This document shows positions 11,603 to 22,910 of a DNA stretch of 64,000 bases, one piece after another; position 1 is the stretch's first letter, and every line of letters begins with the position of its first letter. Under the pieces are notes generated by a model that saw only the letters and a list, made by a program, of their open reading frames with translations, was not told the DNA's origin and did no database searches. The stretch covers positions 258,336,001 to 258,400,000 of the forward strand of contig NC_092341.1 in the NCBI RefSeq assembly GCF_046630445.1, read 5' to 3'. The position numbers were made by a program, and so were the translations under genes. This DNA comes from Rutidosis leptorrhynchoides. Taxonomy: Eukaryota; Streptophyta; Magnoliopsida; Asterales; Asteraceae.

Positions 11603-14364
11603 TGTGACGACCCGGAAATTTCCGACCAAATTTAAACTTAACCTTTATATGTTTCCGACACGATAAGCAGAATTTGTAATGTTGAATCTTAAAAAGTTTG
11701 GAACTACATTCATGTAATCAATTACCCTTTGACCGTGTTCGACGATTCACGAACAATTATGTGTATATAGATATGTATATATAATATATAATATTAACTG
11801 AAAACATTAACAAAGTATTAGATATATGATACTTTACATGAACATATTTGTTTCGATATATTTATCGACAGAATTAAGAGATAATATCAAATGATTGAAT
11901 TATCAGATACATTATGATATGATTACGGGCCTATGTTATAAGGTCCACTGTGATTTAAGAAATCTATTCTTTTTGACAACTCATTACTTAACCAGTATGA
12001 TAAAGATAACGATATTTATATTTTATTTTATTAAATATATATAACGATTTAAATTAATATTATATATTTGTATACGCGTATTATACGTACATAGTTTTAT
12101 ACTTTTACTATACTTTAACTTTACCTTTACTTTACTTTTACTTTACTTTAACTTTAATAATTCACTTTAATAATTCATACTTTAATAATTCACTTTAATA
12201 ATTCATACTTTAATAATTTACTTTAATAATTCATACTTTAATAATTCACTTTAATAATTCATACTTTAATAATTCACTTTAATAATTCATACTTTAATAA
12301 TTCACTTTAATAATTCATACTTTAATAATTCACTTTAATAATTCAAAAATCTATTATAAATAGAATTCAATAGGTTTCATTATTTCATAGAAACTTGAAA
12401 ATATATTTCTCAAAACTCTCTCAATCGAATTACATATATATATATATTTACTTAGTACTATTTCAAGATATTATTAGTATACATAAAATACTACGACGGA
12501 GTTATATTCAGACGATTTCAAAATAAGTTTTCAAATGGGATATAGCTAAGGAAATTATGGGTTATAGCTATGAAGGTTATGGGTATTGATCGAGGGTATT
12601 GCTCGTGAGGTCAACCTAACGTTTATCATTTTTGTTGCGTCTACGTACTTTCCTGCAATATTGAATCACAATATTGATACGTGAGCATTCATATCTTATC
12701 TTTTATATATTAATAGTGTATCCCTGACTAGTGCTCGAGTATATATGATTATGCATGTTTGTATGCTTAGTTTCGTCGTTAAATAGTTTATGATAAATCA
12801 CGAATTTGATACATATGCTACTGAGATAAGTTATATGATATGCATGTCGTTGAAAAGCTGAAGAAAAAAATTAATAACTTTTCATTTAGAAATCGTGTGG
12901 TTTCGATGAACGAATTAAAAGATATGGTCAACTGAATTATCATTAATTTTAATATTATTATTAAAACGATTATTATAACTGTTATCAGTTGATGTTATTA
13001 CTAAAATTATCTTTATTACTAAAAATTAATATTTTTATTGAAACTGTCATTTTATTATTTTTATCATTATTATTATTATCAATATTATTTTATCAAATAA
13101 ATATGCGTACAAAGATATTTTTACCACACGTAATGTAATTACATTAATAATACATACCACTATATTTTTATGATATTAAGTGAATTTTATAAATTTTATT
13201 ACTTGAGATATATAAAAGTATATTTTTATCATATATGAATTTTAATATAAATTTTTATTTATTAGTAAATGACTTGTATTATTTAGTATAATAAGATCTG
13301 ATAAATATATTTAAATATATAAAACTACTATATATAAGTTATATAATAAACATGTATAGATTTTGAAAGTCATTTTGGGTCAAGTTGACTTTTGTTGACT
13401 TTTGCATGTCGGTCTCGAGCATTAGGATTGTGATACACTACGACTTGACCTAAATTGTTAGACAGATATTGATCAACATATAAATATATATACTTAATAT
13501 AGGTTCGTGAATCCGAGACAAACCCTGCACTTGTTCAGTGCCGTCATATACATAATTGCTACGAAATACAGTATTGTGAGTTTCATTTGCTCCCTTTTTA
13601 ATTGCTTTTGCAATATATATTTTTGGGCTGAGAATACATGCGCTGTTTTATAAATGTTTTACGAAATAGACACAAGTACTAAAACTAATTCTACGTGGGT
13701 TTAAACCAGAAATATACCCTTAGCTTGGTAACATTAAACTACTTGTCTATGTACGGTAGGCGCGAATCCTAAAGATAGATCTATTAGGCCTAACAAACCC
13801 CATCCTGACTATGGGATGCTTTAGTACTTCGAGGTTATATTAAACACACCTGATCTGGTGTACTTCAGAGGGTAAAACATGAACGTTAAGGCTTGTTACC
13901 GGGTGCCTACAACTTATAGAATACTTTTATACACTTGCGAGTGTACGGATATTTATAGAAACTGAAATCTTGTGGTCTATTACTATTACAGAAATGATGG
14001 ATTATGATAAACTAATGAACTCACCAACCTTTTGGTTGACACTTTAAAGCATGTTTATTCTCAGGTATTAAAGAAATCTTCCGCTGTGCATTAGCTCATT
14101 TTAAGGATATTACCTGGAGTCATTCATGACATACTTTGAAAGATGTTGCATTCGAGTCGTTGAGTTCATCAAGATTAATATTAAGTCAATTATAGTTGGA
14201 TGTAATATGAAATGGTATGCATGCCGTCAATTTTTGATGTAAAGAAAGTTTGTCTTTTAAAAACGAATGCAATGTTTGTAAAACGTATCATATAGAGGTC
14301 AAATACCTCGCGATGTAATCAACTATTGTGAATCGTTTATAATGTATATGAACGGGTCCTTTCA
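11603..14364 (+). repeat. LARD-1 3' LTR
   Basis: A 2762-bp copy of the 5' LTR, with the ACTTTAATAATTC array at about 12140-12345, TATA box at 12355-12363 and end GGGTCCTTTCA followed by the target duplication CATAA. The 15-bp length difference from the 5' LTR comes mainly from the array and a short TA run. Confidence 0.9.
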
Positions 14365-14369
14365 CATAA

Positions 14370-16036
14370 TTCCTGTATTTCATATTTAATTGCACTTTTA
14401 ATTATCGCACTTTAATTTATTGTCATTTTAATTATCGCACTTTTTAATTATCGCAATTTTATTTATCGTCATTTTATTTATCGCACTTTAATTTATCGCA
14501 ATTTCATTATTGTCATTTACTTTACGCTTTAAATTAAGTCTTTTATATTTTTAATATTTTACATTAGGTTTTAACTGCGACTTAAGTTTTAAAATCGACA
14601 AATCGGTCATTAAATGGTAAAACCCCCTTTTTATAATAATAATACTACTTATATATGTTTATATATTTTTACAAATATAGTTTTAAAAATATAGTGTTAA
14701 ACTTGGCTAAGATCCCTGTGGAACGAACCAGACTTACTAAAAACTACACTACTGTACGATTAGGTACACTGCCTATAAGTGTTGTGGCAAGGTTTAGGTA
14801 TATCCACTCTATAAATAAATAAATAACTTGTGTAAAATTGTATCGTATTTAATAGTAATTCCTAGTAAAAATTAATACTATTTCGTATACACCTCGCATA
14901 ACATCAATCACCCCTTGGTAAGAGAAGTCTATCGGATACAACGTGAGTTTGACTAAGGCACACCAGTTGTAGTAAGTCCACCGAGCCTTGGATTCCGACT
15001 GAGGACTCTTTCGTAGTGAAACATCTGACTAGACCCCTAGTACATTGTCGGTCCTAGACCATGCTAGTGTAGTCACCAAGCATATAAACTTCGTACGTGC
15101 ACGCTGAAGCACAACGGTTGTTGTAAGCTGTACCTCTGCTAAGTAAGGCCATGGAACACAGTTAGTGTTGACTAGCACACTTCACCATAATGCCGTCTCA
15201 AGCATTGCACCCCGCTTGAGGGATTCTTGGTTAATTAAGGAACTGTTTGTTCGAACACATAAAGGATTGGACTGTTAGGATAACCGAACGTTTTTATGGA
15301 AGTCAGCTTGACTTGGCCATGGTGTTCTTTATGGTTGAACTCTTCTAAGGGCCTAACTATCTTTTAAACCAATCATTAACGAAAGCATCGAGACCCATCA
15401 CGTCTCTCGGATAAGGAAAACCATGTATTCTATTATACTTAAGAAAGTTTAGACCATTTCGGAATGTTAATACGTCACCCAACCGAGTCGCTCAATTGGA
15501 TGAGCCGTCTAAACGTGTATACCTGTAGTCAGACTGCACGGGCGTCGGGGGTAAGGGACGTTGCCGTCTATTCAGAATCTCCAAGCCTATCGCATTACCC
15601 AGTGCATGTCTTATGACAGGGGCATTTAGGACTAGTATAGTAAATACAAGGTCACTGCCTATCCATTAGCCAGTATTCCATAATATCAGCAAAGTAACTG
15701 ATGAAATCGTAACATGCACTTGTTTTAGCCTTATCTGAATTACAAATTTTATCGCATTTACTTTACTTTACTTTAATCTAGAAAATCCAAAATTAGGTAA
15801 TCACCCACTACTCCTGCACCTTAGAATTATCTTAAGCTTTAGATATAGGTTCGATTCTACTGATATCTCAAAAATACGACTCTAGGTCATACTTTCCTTA
15901 CTCATAATAAGGAGTAGTACAATTTAGGCCCCGCTAAATATAAATTTAAAACAAATGTTCCCTTTTTATAGTTACAATTGACGTGTTGCGACCTAAAGAC
16001 ACCGCACAAATAAAACCATCCGTTTTAGCCATATCA
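14370..16036 (+). other. Right part of the Athila-A 3' LTR
   Basis: Continuation of the LTR after the LARD-1 insertion, about 1.7 kb, noncoding. It includes a TTTAATTATCGCA-type imperfect repeat at about 14385-14530. If the LTR ended at 14906, then 14907-16036 would be unassigned repeat sequence instead. Confidence 0.55.
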
Positions 16037-16402
16037 CTGAGCCCGAGATATGTAGGACCTTTCGAGATTATTGAAAGGATTGGTTCAGTTGCATATAGAT
16101 TGAAACTACCACTGGAGCTTAGTGGTATTCATAATGTTTTTCATATCTCAAACTTGAAAAAGTTCTTATCGGATGAGAATTTAGTAATTCCTTTAGAAGA
16201 ACTAAGTATCAATGACAAGTTGCATTTTGTTGAGGAACCAGTAGAGGTGATGGATCGTGAGGTAAAGAAGTTGAAACATAGTAGGATTCCAATTGTTAAA
16301 GTTCGTTGGAATGCACAGAGAGGTCCAGAGTTCACGTGGGAACGAGAGGATCATATAAGGCAGAAATATCCCCATTTTTTCGATAATCGAAGTACCTCCT
16401 AA
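16037..16402 (+). pseudogene. Integrase C-terminus with chromodomain-like tail, 5'-truncated (Tekay-A)
   Basis: The in-frame stretch begins LSPRYVGPFEIIERIG and continues through VFHISNLKKF and the chromodomain-like end (VKVRWNAQRGPEFTWE, then QKYPHFF) to TAA at 16400-16402. This is the usual C-terminal end of Tekay-type pol, where the integrase tail is thought to direct insertion through chromatin contacts. The 18 codons upstream (15983-16036) belong to the Athila-A LTR and are open only by chance. The remaining sequence has no stop or frameshift. The same domain in Tekay-B is at about 45684-46043 but is broken by stops. Confidence 0.85.
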
Positions 16403-16404
16403 AT

Positions 16405-16438
16405 TTCGAGGACAAAATTTTCCTTAACGGGTAGGTAA
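16405..16438 (+). other. 3' priming region of Tekay-A
   Basis: GAGGACAAAATTTTCC then TTAACGGGTAGGTAA directly precedes LTR start TGTCACAACT. Confidence 0.7.
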
Positions 16439-17205
16439 TGTCACAACTCTAGCTTTTCGACTTAAGTTGTCTAGTTTAACTTCTTTAAGTTACCTTTTCT
16501 GACTTGATGAGTAAATTTAATGATCTATGTCTTGGTTTATTTTTAGGGTTTGTATAACTCTAAGGTTGTATTTAGGTTTTAGTTGACTGAGTATTACTTC
16601 ACACATTTTGCATGAAGTCCTAAAACCCTAGCTTATCATCCTAAACCCTAACTCATTTTCATAAACCCTAGACTTGTACATTATATCTTTATATTTATAT
16701 TAACTTAATAAATAAACTTATTTACCAAGTACTTAGATTAAAAACATAAAACAATTTCATTTGAACATTTGATCATAAGATAAAAACATTTCTACACTTA
16801 ATCATTTTCACAACTAGTCTTGATCACTTTGTACTTAGCCATTTCTTTCACTTAACCAACCTTGATCTATATTGATTAGAACCTAACCTTAGCTTACTTC
16901 CTAAACCCTAAACATGCAAGTAAATGTCTTAGAATTTATACATTAAAAGACTACAAGTACATGTACACTTACAAAACAAAAATTGACTAGAACATCTACA
17001 CCATCATTATCATCATCATCATCATCATCATCATCGTTTTTCATCATCATCATCCATATCATCAAACCAACTTCCCTAATACTTCCTCCCTAAGCAAAAG
17101 CCCATCAAAAAAACCATCATGGACTTTATTAATTGCTAATGGTGAGTCACCCCTCCCCTTCCTCCTCCATTTGCCACGTCTCCCACCACCATCCACCACC
17201 ATCTC

Positions 17206-17212
17206 TATATAA
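17206..17212 (+). promoter_or_regulatory. TATA box of Tekay-A LTR
   Basis: TATATAA after a CCACC-rich stretch and before a CT-rich region; the layout resembles the Tekay-B LTR at 37867. Confidence 0.5.
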
Positions 17213-18229
17213 CCTCACTTCTACCTCCATTCACTCATTTGATCACTCTCCTTTATCTCTCACACTTCTATACTCTCTAAATACAAATCTAAATACCTCT
17301 CTTGATCAACTTCTTTAAGCTTTAGGATCACATATCATCAAGGTATAACAAGCTAACTTAATCTATTCATCATTTCTAGTCATAATCAAGAACTTCCATG
17401 GTGTAAAAGCTTGATCTAGAGTGTTAAATCACTCAATGATGACTATATAGCTAACCATGATCTTGATGCTAGATCAGTAAACTTAAGACCTCTACATGTC
17501 CTATGTCTTAAAATGAAGCTAAACCAAGAACCAAAGTGGTTAAACTATGTAATTCTGTTTTGTCTTTGAGCTGTCCAAACTTCTACTTGAAGTCTATGAC
17601 CTAAACACCAACTTATGGTTGATCTCTGAAACAACCTAACCCGTATGCAACCCGATAAATTTTTTTTATATAATAACAATAAACCATTAACGCGCCAATT
17701 TAGTGATTACATAAAGTAAACCGTTTCATGCCACCCGATTAAACATACAACAAGTTTAACGTTTACAATAAGAGGCACAAAGGCCTTTAATCAAGTGTTT
17801 ACAAGTTCGACCCATTAACATGCTAGTTTTAATCCAAACAACACCCGAGCATGGTTTGGGGCTAAACTACCCAAAACTCTAGTTCGACTTCAAAAAGCTT
17901 CACCAAGCAACCAACATGGGAAATCTAATGCCCAACAACCCCTTCCCTTTCTCCATACATGCATCTAAAAATGTAAACAACGAGAGGGGTAAGCTAACGC
18001 TTAGTGAGTGCAATAAGTATACACAAGCATATATAATATACCTACTTGTAACCACCTACTCACATACCACAAACATGCTAGCAATATAATATTAGCATAC
18101 GCTCCAAATATAAAGCTAATAACCTCCAATACCGCAACTAGCATAAACAATAGCATATACTCCGAAATAAAATATGCTACACTATAATACATACACAAAC
18201 TATATGGTTAACCATACTCGCGTCATGGT

Positions 18230-18630
18230 GCTACCGGCTCTGTGGTTTACACTATACGTAATGCTATGACACTACCGGCTCCTTGGTTCATGCCACTACT
18301 CATTTGAGTCATACTCTTTTACAATGCTACCGGCTCTTTGGTTCACACTTTGGTGTTACCGGCTCCGTGGTTCAAACCTCATTTTATAATGCTACCGGCT
18401 CCTTGGTTCACACTTTGATGCTACCGGCTCCGTGGTTCACATCACAACTCGAGTCATACTCTTGTTGAGGCAATACCGGCTCCGTGGTTCACACCTCAAC
18501 ACCCGTGCTATAGTGCTACCCGCTCCGTGGTTCACACTACAACACATGTATCATGATGGCACTGGCTCCGTGGTTCGCATCTTAGCACACTCGCACATAC
18601 TATGGCACTTCCGGCTCTGTGGATCATTCC
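18230..18630. repeat. ACCGGCTCCGTGGTTCACA minisatellite in the solo LTR
   Basis: Ten copies of a core close to ACCGGCTCCGTGGTTCACA, irregularly spaced at about 29-56 bp, are seen between 18230 and 18630. In the related LTR at 57445-59815 the corresponding position holds a different array. Confidence 0.9.
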
Positions 18631-19532
18631 ATAGCATACAAATAAATATACTATATACATACATGTATAATTATTCCACTCACCTCAACTCCTAGGTGAT
18701 GATGATTATACAACTCCACAAGCTTCAACGCAAGGTACCTAGTACATTAAGTACACAATCAACATACAAACTAGTGGAACTAACCACCAACACTTAACTC
18801 TTGAGCATTTAATGATCCAAATGCATTAAATGACCCATTTACACCAAAACCGCCCATTAATGGCCAGGACTCATCATAAATCACTAAAATCTAGTGATTA
18901 AGGTCTACTAACACCAACTAACACAAACTTAGGGGATTTCATAACCATCTTACCTAACTAGGTCAACCGTTACCCATTTGACCCATTTTAACACCAAGAC
19001 TTATATTTTGGTCAAACTTGCACCCATTAACAATCTTTCATCATTACACAAGTGTATTAGTGACTTAACAACACCAATAACACTTACAAACTTCAATTTA
19101 CATGACCAAACCCTAGATTATAACCATTAGGGTTTTCTTACATCAATTTAACCCAAATTCACCCATTTAACCCCCAAATGGGTCTTACAAGTTCCAAATG
19201 AACAAACCTTAGCTATAAATCAATTAAAACTCAAAACACGGAGTTAAGACTTATCAACACTATCACAACGTAGCTAGAGACATAGGGAACAACTTTAAAA
19301 CTTGAGACTTGACCCGATTCACTCTTCTTCTCCAAATCTCCAATTCTCTCTCTAGAACCTCTCCTTCTCTCTAGGTTTTGATGGAAGTGGATGAGAAGAA
19401 AATGGAAGAAATGAGGTTTGGATAAGGTTGGGATCAGATTTGAGGCTCCAAAACTGTCCACATGTGAAATACCAATTTTGCCCTTTATTTAACTCATTAA
19501 AAGGCTGAAAAGGATCAGATCGTGCCTATCTT

Positions 19533-19655
19533 CGCGCCGCGGAGTAAACCCTCCACGCCGTGGCTTAAAGGGAGACTTTAGTTCACAATTTCCAAGCTTT
19601 TTGACCCTTAAAATAGGCAAAATCCGCGCAGTGGAGATTCTAGTCGCGCCGCGGA
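19533..19655. repeat. Two pairs of GC-rich dyad repeats in the solo LTR
   Basis: Pair one (19533-19564) and pair two (19624-19655) each contain CGCGCCGCGGAG plus a diverged partner. Pair starts are 91 bp apart. The related LTR shows the same arrangement (59561-59682). On the minus strand they precede a TATA-like TTAAATAAAGG near 19487-19497. Confidence 0.8.
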
Positions 19656-21602
19656 GTTAGCCTATTTCATCCGAACTTCAGCAACTTGTTTTGGCCATAA
19701 CTTTTTTTACCGTAACTCCGTTTTTAATGAATCAAATTTCATTAGACACGTAATAAGATTTCATTTCTAATGGTAAAGTTTTGAAACATCAACTCAAACT
19801 TTATTTGGGGTCAAAAAGGTACGTACACACCTTGTAACTCAAACAACGTCCAGTTTTCTTCGAAATTCTAACAAGCAACACGTACATGCTTGGTACCCTT
19901 CATACACGCATTGTAAAATCATCTTTATACAATTATACAACCAAGTATGAACATTCTAAAAATCAATTACGTACCTCGAACATGTATGATGAAAAACGAG
20001 ATGATACAATCTCTAGAACTCATAAATATATATGATGTTCATATATGTGTTTGAGACTTCTAGTAAAGATTTCATGAATTATCTCAAAGAAAAAGTCATT
20101 TTTATTTTTTATTTGGTGAGACAAGTTCAGATTTAAAGCAATCTGACCAAGTGTCAAAGATTCATGTATAAATCAAAATATAAGATAGACCTTGAACTAA
20201 AGGCTTCTGATTTGAAAAGTAGACTTAATAAGGAAACTATGGATAGTTAAAAAACTAAACACCGTTAAGAAATCATTGAAATATAGCCCCATCAAGTTGA
20301 CCTAAGATTTTGTTGAAGTCAGAAATTGGTCTAAAACCTTATCTCTAAAGACAAGGTTAATGAAGACCTGGAGGTTATTCCTTTTGAGAATAAGCACTTT
20401 TATATGTCCTAAGACTTCTATAAAATTCTTGAGTCAAATAAATAAGTTTTGCTATTTTTAAACTCACCTAGGAACTCATAGTGTAATACTGAACTGTTTT
20501 GCACACTTGTAAAGAAGTGAACCTTCGACCAACTTTTATTTTGAGTCACCAACGGAGCCTTACATTTTTGAAAAGTGAACTCAAAGAGATTTCCAAAGAT
20601 AGATCTCACTTAAAATAGGTGTCTAGATTAATAGAAACACCTACACTAATGTTATAGTAAAACTAGTCAAAACAGCCTACATTTAAAATTATGAATTAGT
20701 AACTTTTGAAACCGAGAACCGAATTAGACATGTAAGATTACTTAAGGGATTGATCTTAAACCTAATTTAAGTACTATATTAGATAGTATGACCTCTGACC
20801 TATTAACATTTCATTAGGTATCAAGCCCGAAACACCGAACACAATCTGACTAATTACCGTGAATGCTTTGCACCGCATCACTTGTGAGTTCGTAGTCCCA
20901 TTTTTAATCAATATTTTATACTTTTAGGATGAGATAATACTTGTTTACTATTTTACATATTGGAATCAAGTACTTACAACTATATTCTATGTTGAGTAAC
21001 AAAGGTCAATTTAGAAAGCCCGATTTTGATATCGTTAATTACAGGTTTGGTAAAAGAGAATATTATGAATAGATTTATTTGAGGAAGACTCCTCACATCA
21101 GGATAGGCCTTCTAGGCTATCGGATGCATAACCTTCGACCATATGCACTTAGACCTTAAGTGATGCTTGTTTTCGTTTACTTTTACGTTAACGTTCGATA
21201 TCGAAAGCTCATGAAATAGAATATCTTTTTAACTGTTTTATACATGAAATCTTTATGTCCATTAACTTATGCATTGTAACAAAACCTATGAACTCACCAA
21301 TATTTATATTGATGTTTTTAAGTATTTCTCTCAGGTACTTAACTTTTGGAACATTTTCAGGTCGGGCATTGTGGAAGTTTAAAAATGTCTTTTGTTAAAT
21401 CTTGTATTGATAGGCTAGATTATGATGTATTTGTATTTGTAATATGTCTGTATTTGTATTTGGTAACCACGATGTGCCAAAACTAAAAACAGAGACCGTG
21501 ATATAATAATATTTATATTTCCGGTGCTACGTTGACTATAACCTGGGATACTATGTTAAAGTTCACACCACGTCTTGGGAAATCGAGACGGTGGTCGTGA
21601 CA

Positions 21603-21934
21603 TCTTTACCCCACATATTCTCAAGCGTCTCTCGAATCTCTTCTACATCTATATCCGGTTCCTTTTCTAATTTGGGTGCTTCCTTAATCGTGTTAACACA
21701 AATGGTTTCAACTTCACTCGAACTCTCATCATTCTTCTTCTTCAGTTGTCTTTCCAAATAGAAGTGAAAAGACTTCTCTTCTTCAATAATCTCTAGAAGT
21801 ACATCACGTTCCTCCGGTTTTAGCTCAAACAACATCTTCCTAGTCAACTTGTGATAACCTCTTGCTTTCTTGAAGTATTCGTACCTTTGTTTCATTAAAT
21901 CATGCAAAATTTCAGCTTTCTCATCTTCACTCAA
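21603..21934 (-). pseudogene. Post-integrase charged, helical ORF of Athila-B (3'-truncated)
   Basis: About 110 codons starting MSEDEKAEILHDLMKQRYEY, rich in Glu and Lys and probably helical, running into NMWGKD where Tekay-A interrupts it at 21602/21603; codons beyond belong to the Tekay-A LTR. It lies 40 bp after the stop of the second protease-like ORF and is separated from it by a purine-rich AGTGTGGGGG that resembles a polypurine tract. No family is recognised. In Athila elements this place is often occupied by an env-like ORF, but no signal peptide or membrane segment is visible here. Confidence 0.5.
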
Positions 21935-21974
21935 CTCGGAATCTAAGCGTTGATAGGGTCATTTGCCCCCACAC

Positions 21975-22910
21975 TCAACACTTTGATAGATAGATCTCAT
22001 CCATGTCTATAGTATCATCAACCACTTCTTCACTAACCACTTCATTCGTGTCACTCTCTTGCACCCCAAGCATCATGCAATAGTCATCATTAAACTCTCT
22101 CTCAACTATATAGGCCGAAGGAAACTGCATGTTTTCCGAATTACAAATTCTAAATGTTCCATTTCCTCCTTCAAAAGTGATAGCACCCGCCCCCGGGTCT
22201 ATTTTACCACCCGCGGTTGAAATGAATCCACGTCCCACTAACAATGGAACATCTCCATCCGTTGGCATATCAAAAATGGTGAATGGTACCTCAAGGAAAA
22301 CACCTTTCACACTAACCATCACATTATGAAGTACCCCACATTCTTTACACTTAGTATTGTTGCCAAGTGTGATTACCGCATCGGATTTAATCAACGAACA
22401 TAGAGTACACTCATCATGAAATAATTGCTTGTACATCTCATATGACATGATATTAATTGAAGATCCCGTATAGGCAATCACTTTGAATTCACGATGATCG
22501 TTAGCAAAGTGAGGTAATACCCCAATGAAACTTAATTCGAACAGCACCGCACCCGGATCTTCTTCTTGACGAAGAATCTCCAGTCTTCCTCTAGTATCTT
22601 CTTCCAATGACAACTTTTCATTAAACTCATCAAAACACTCATCCGAAATAACCTCAGATATCGCATCATCAGTTGCATCATCAAATCGTCCATCATCATC
22701 CCAAGCGACACAATTGGGCATATGACTAATAGTAACATTTTGATCAAGCCACGCATCAATGCTCTCTTTACGAACATAATTCTTTGATTCATCCACTTGA
22801 ATTGTTCTAAGTTGATGGGCTTTCATGGGTTCAAAGTGAACCATTTCAACTACCTTGGAATCTTCAAGTGATGAATTTAGAGCAATTTTCAACCGTTGCC
22901 CATTAACCAA
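21975..22910 (-). pseudogene. Integrase tail fused to a second retropepsin-like domain (Athila-B)
   Basis: The ORF begins with MVNGQRLK, the usual last motif of an Athila-type integrase, so it continues the pol frame. After an acidic linker (residues about 20-120) comes a retropepsin-like fold: FKVIAYTGSSINIMSYEMY (about 143-161) aligns with the protease motif ADLGASINLMP, and PLLVGRGFISTAGGKID (about 223-239) aligns with ILGRPFLATAGA. The expected catalytic Asp is Tyr (YTGSS), so this copy cannot act as a protease. The canonical protease of the same element is separate, at 25947-26729. The tail is acidic and ends in TGA/TAA-bounded sequence at 21975. Function is unknown; a duplicated protease or a domain taken from another element are both possible. 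Confidence 0.65.

Larger units (their letters stand above)
5255..14364 (+). mobile_element. LARD-1: non-autonomous LTR retrotransposon with 2.75 kb LTRs
   Basis: A complete element flanked by a perfect 5-bp target-site duplication CATAA (5250-5254 and 14365-14369). Both ends start TGTGACGACC and finish GGGTCCTTTCA. The LTRs are 5255-8001 and 11603-14364, and the 3.6 kb interior has a tRNA-Met type primer site but no gag, protease, RT or integrase. It holds one small ORF, a two-tier hairpin and a relic of a poly(A)-binding-protein gene. By eye the LTRs differ by about ten substitutions plus array-length changes, so the insertion looks young. It must use proteins made elsewhere; the shared first ORF points to Tekay-type chromoviruses. 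It is inserted in the 3' LTR of Athila-A. Confidence 0.9.
3818..16036 (+). mobile_element. 3' LTR of Athila-A, interrupted by LARD-1
   Basis: The LTR begins TGATAATG after the polypurine tract. Its right end is set at ATATCA (16036) because TGATA and TATCA then form a perfect 5-bp terminal inverted repeat, and because the very next codons (CTGAGC at 16037) are in-frame integrase sequence of Tekay-A. Without LARD-1 and one target duplication it is about 3.1 kb: 3818-5254 plus 14370-16036. No primer-binding site follows, so it is the 3' copy; the 5' LTR and the matching target duplication lie left of the window. A weaker alternative end is AACATCA at 14906. Confidence 0.65.
17627..20008 (-). 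mobile_element. Solo LTR of the minus-strand gag-only family
   Basis: A 2382-bp LTR without internal region, flanked by the 5-bp duplication ATCTC (17622-17626 and 20009-20013). On the minus strand it starts TGTATCATCTCGTTTTTC, comparable with TGTAACACCCCGTTTTTC of the LTR at 57445-59815, which has nearly the same length (2371 bp). Both hold a variable minisatellite at the same relative place and GC-rich dyads near the minus-strand 5' part. Recombination between two LTRs of a complete element is the usual origin of such structures. Confidence 0.85.
16037..21602 (+). mobile_element. Tekay-A: 3' remnant of a chromovirus (integrase tail and 3' LTR)
   Basis: The piece starts in mid-integrase exactly where the Athila-A LTR ends; the rest of Tekay-A should lie left of the window. 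The 3' LTR (16439-21602) carries an inserted solo LTR. LTR ends are TGTCACAACT and GGTCGTGACA, giving a TGTCA/TGACA inverted repeat. At 21603 the minus-strand coding sequence of Athila-B resumes in frame (NMWGKD), so Tekay-A is inserted into Athila-B. Confidence 0.8.
16439..21602 (+). repeat. Tekay-A 3' LTR, interrupted by a solo LTR
   Basis: Without the insertion the LTR is about 2.8 kb (16439-17626 plus 20014-21602), close to the 2.9 kb of Tekay-B. It contains trinucleotide ATC runs near 17008-17055 and a TATA box at 17206-17212. Small open frames inside it (for example 17133-17318) are not considered genes. Confidence 0.75.

Noticed and set aside
14901-14910. Alternative 3' end of the Athila-A LTR at AACATCA
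   Set aside because: The terminal repeat is shorter (TGAT/ATCA), no target duplication can be tested, and it leaves 1.1 kb unexplained, whereas ending at 16036 joins directly to in-frame integrase.
17133-17318. Small ORF in the Tekay-A LTR
   Set aside because: Low-complexity Ser/His/Pro frame in a TC-rich leader; no family and wholly inside an LTR. The similar frames at 37805-38041 and 46664-46891 are rejected for the same reason.
18001-18695. Open frames across the ACCGGCTCCGTGG array
   Set aside because: Periodic reading of a minisatellite; no start context or domain.
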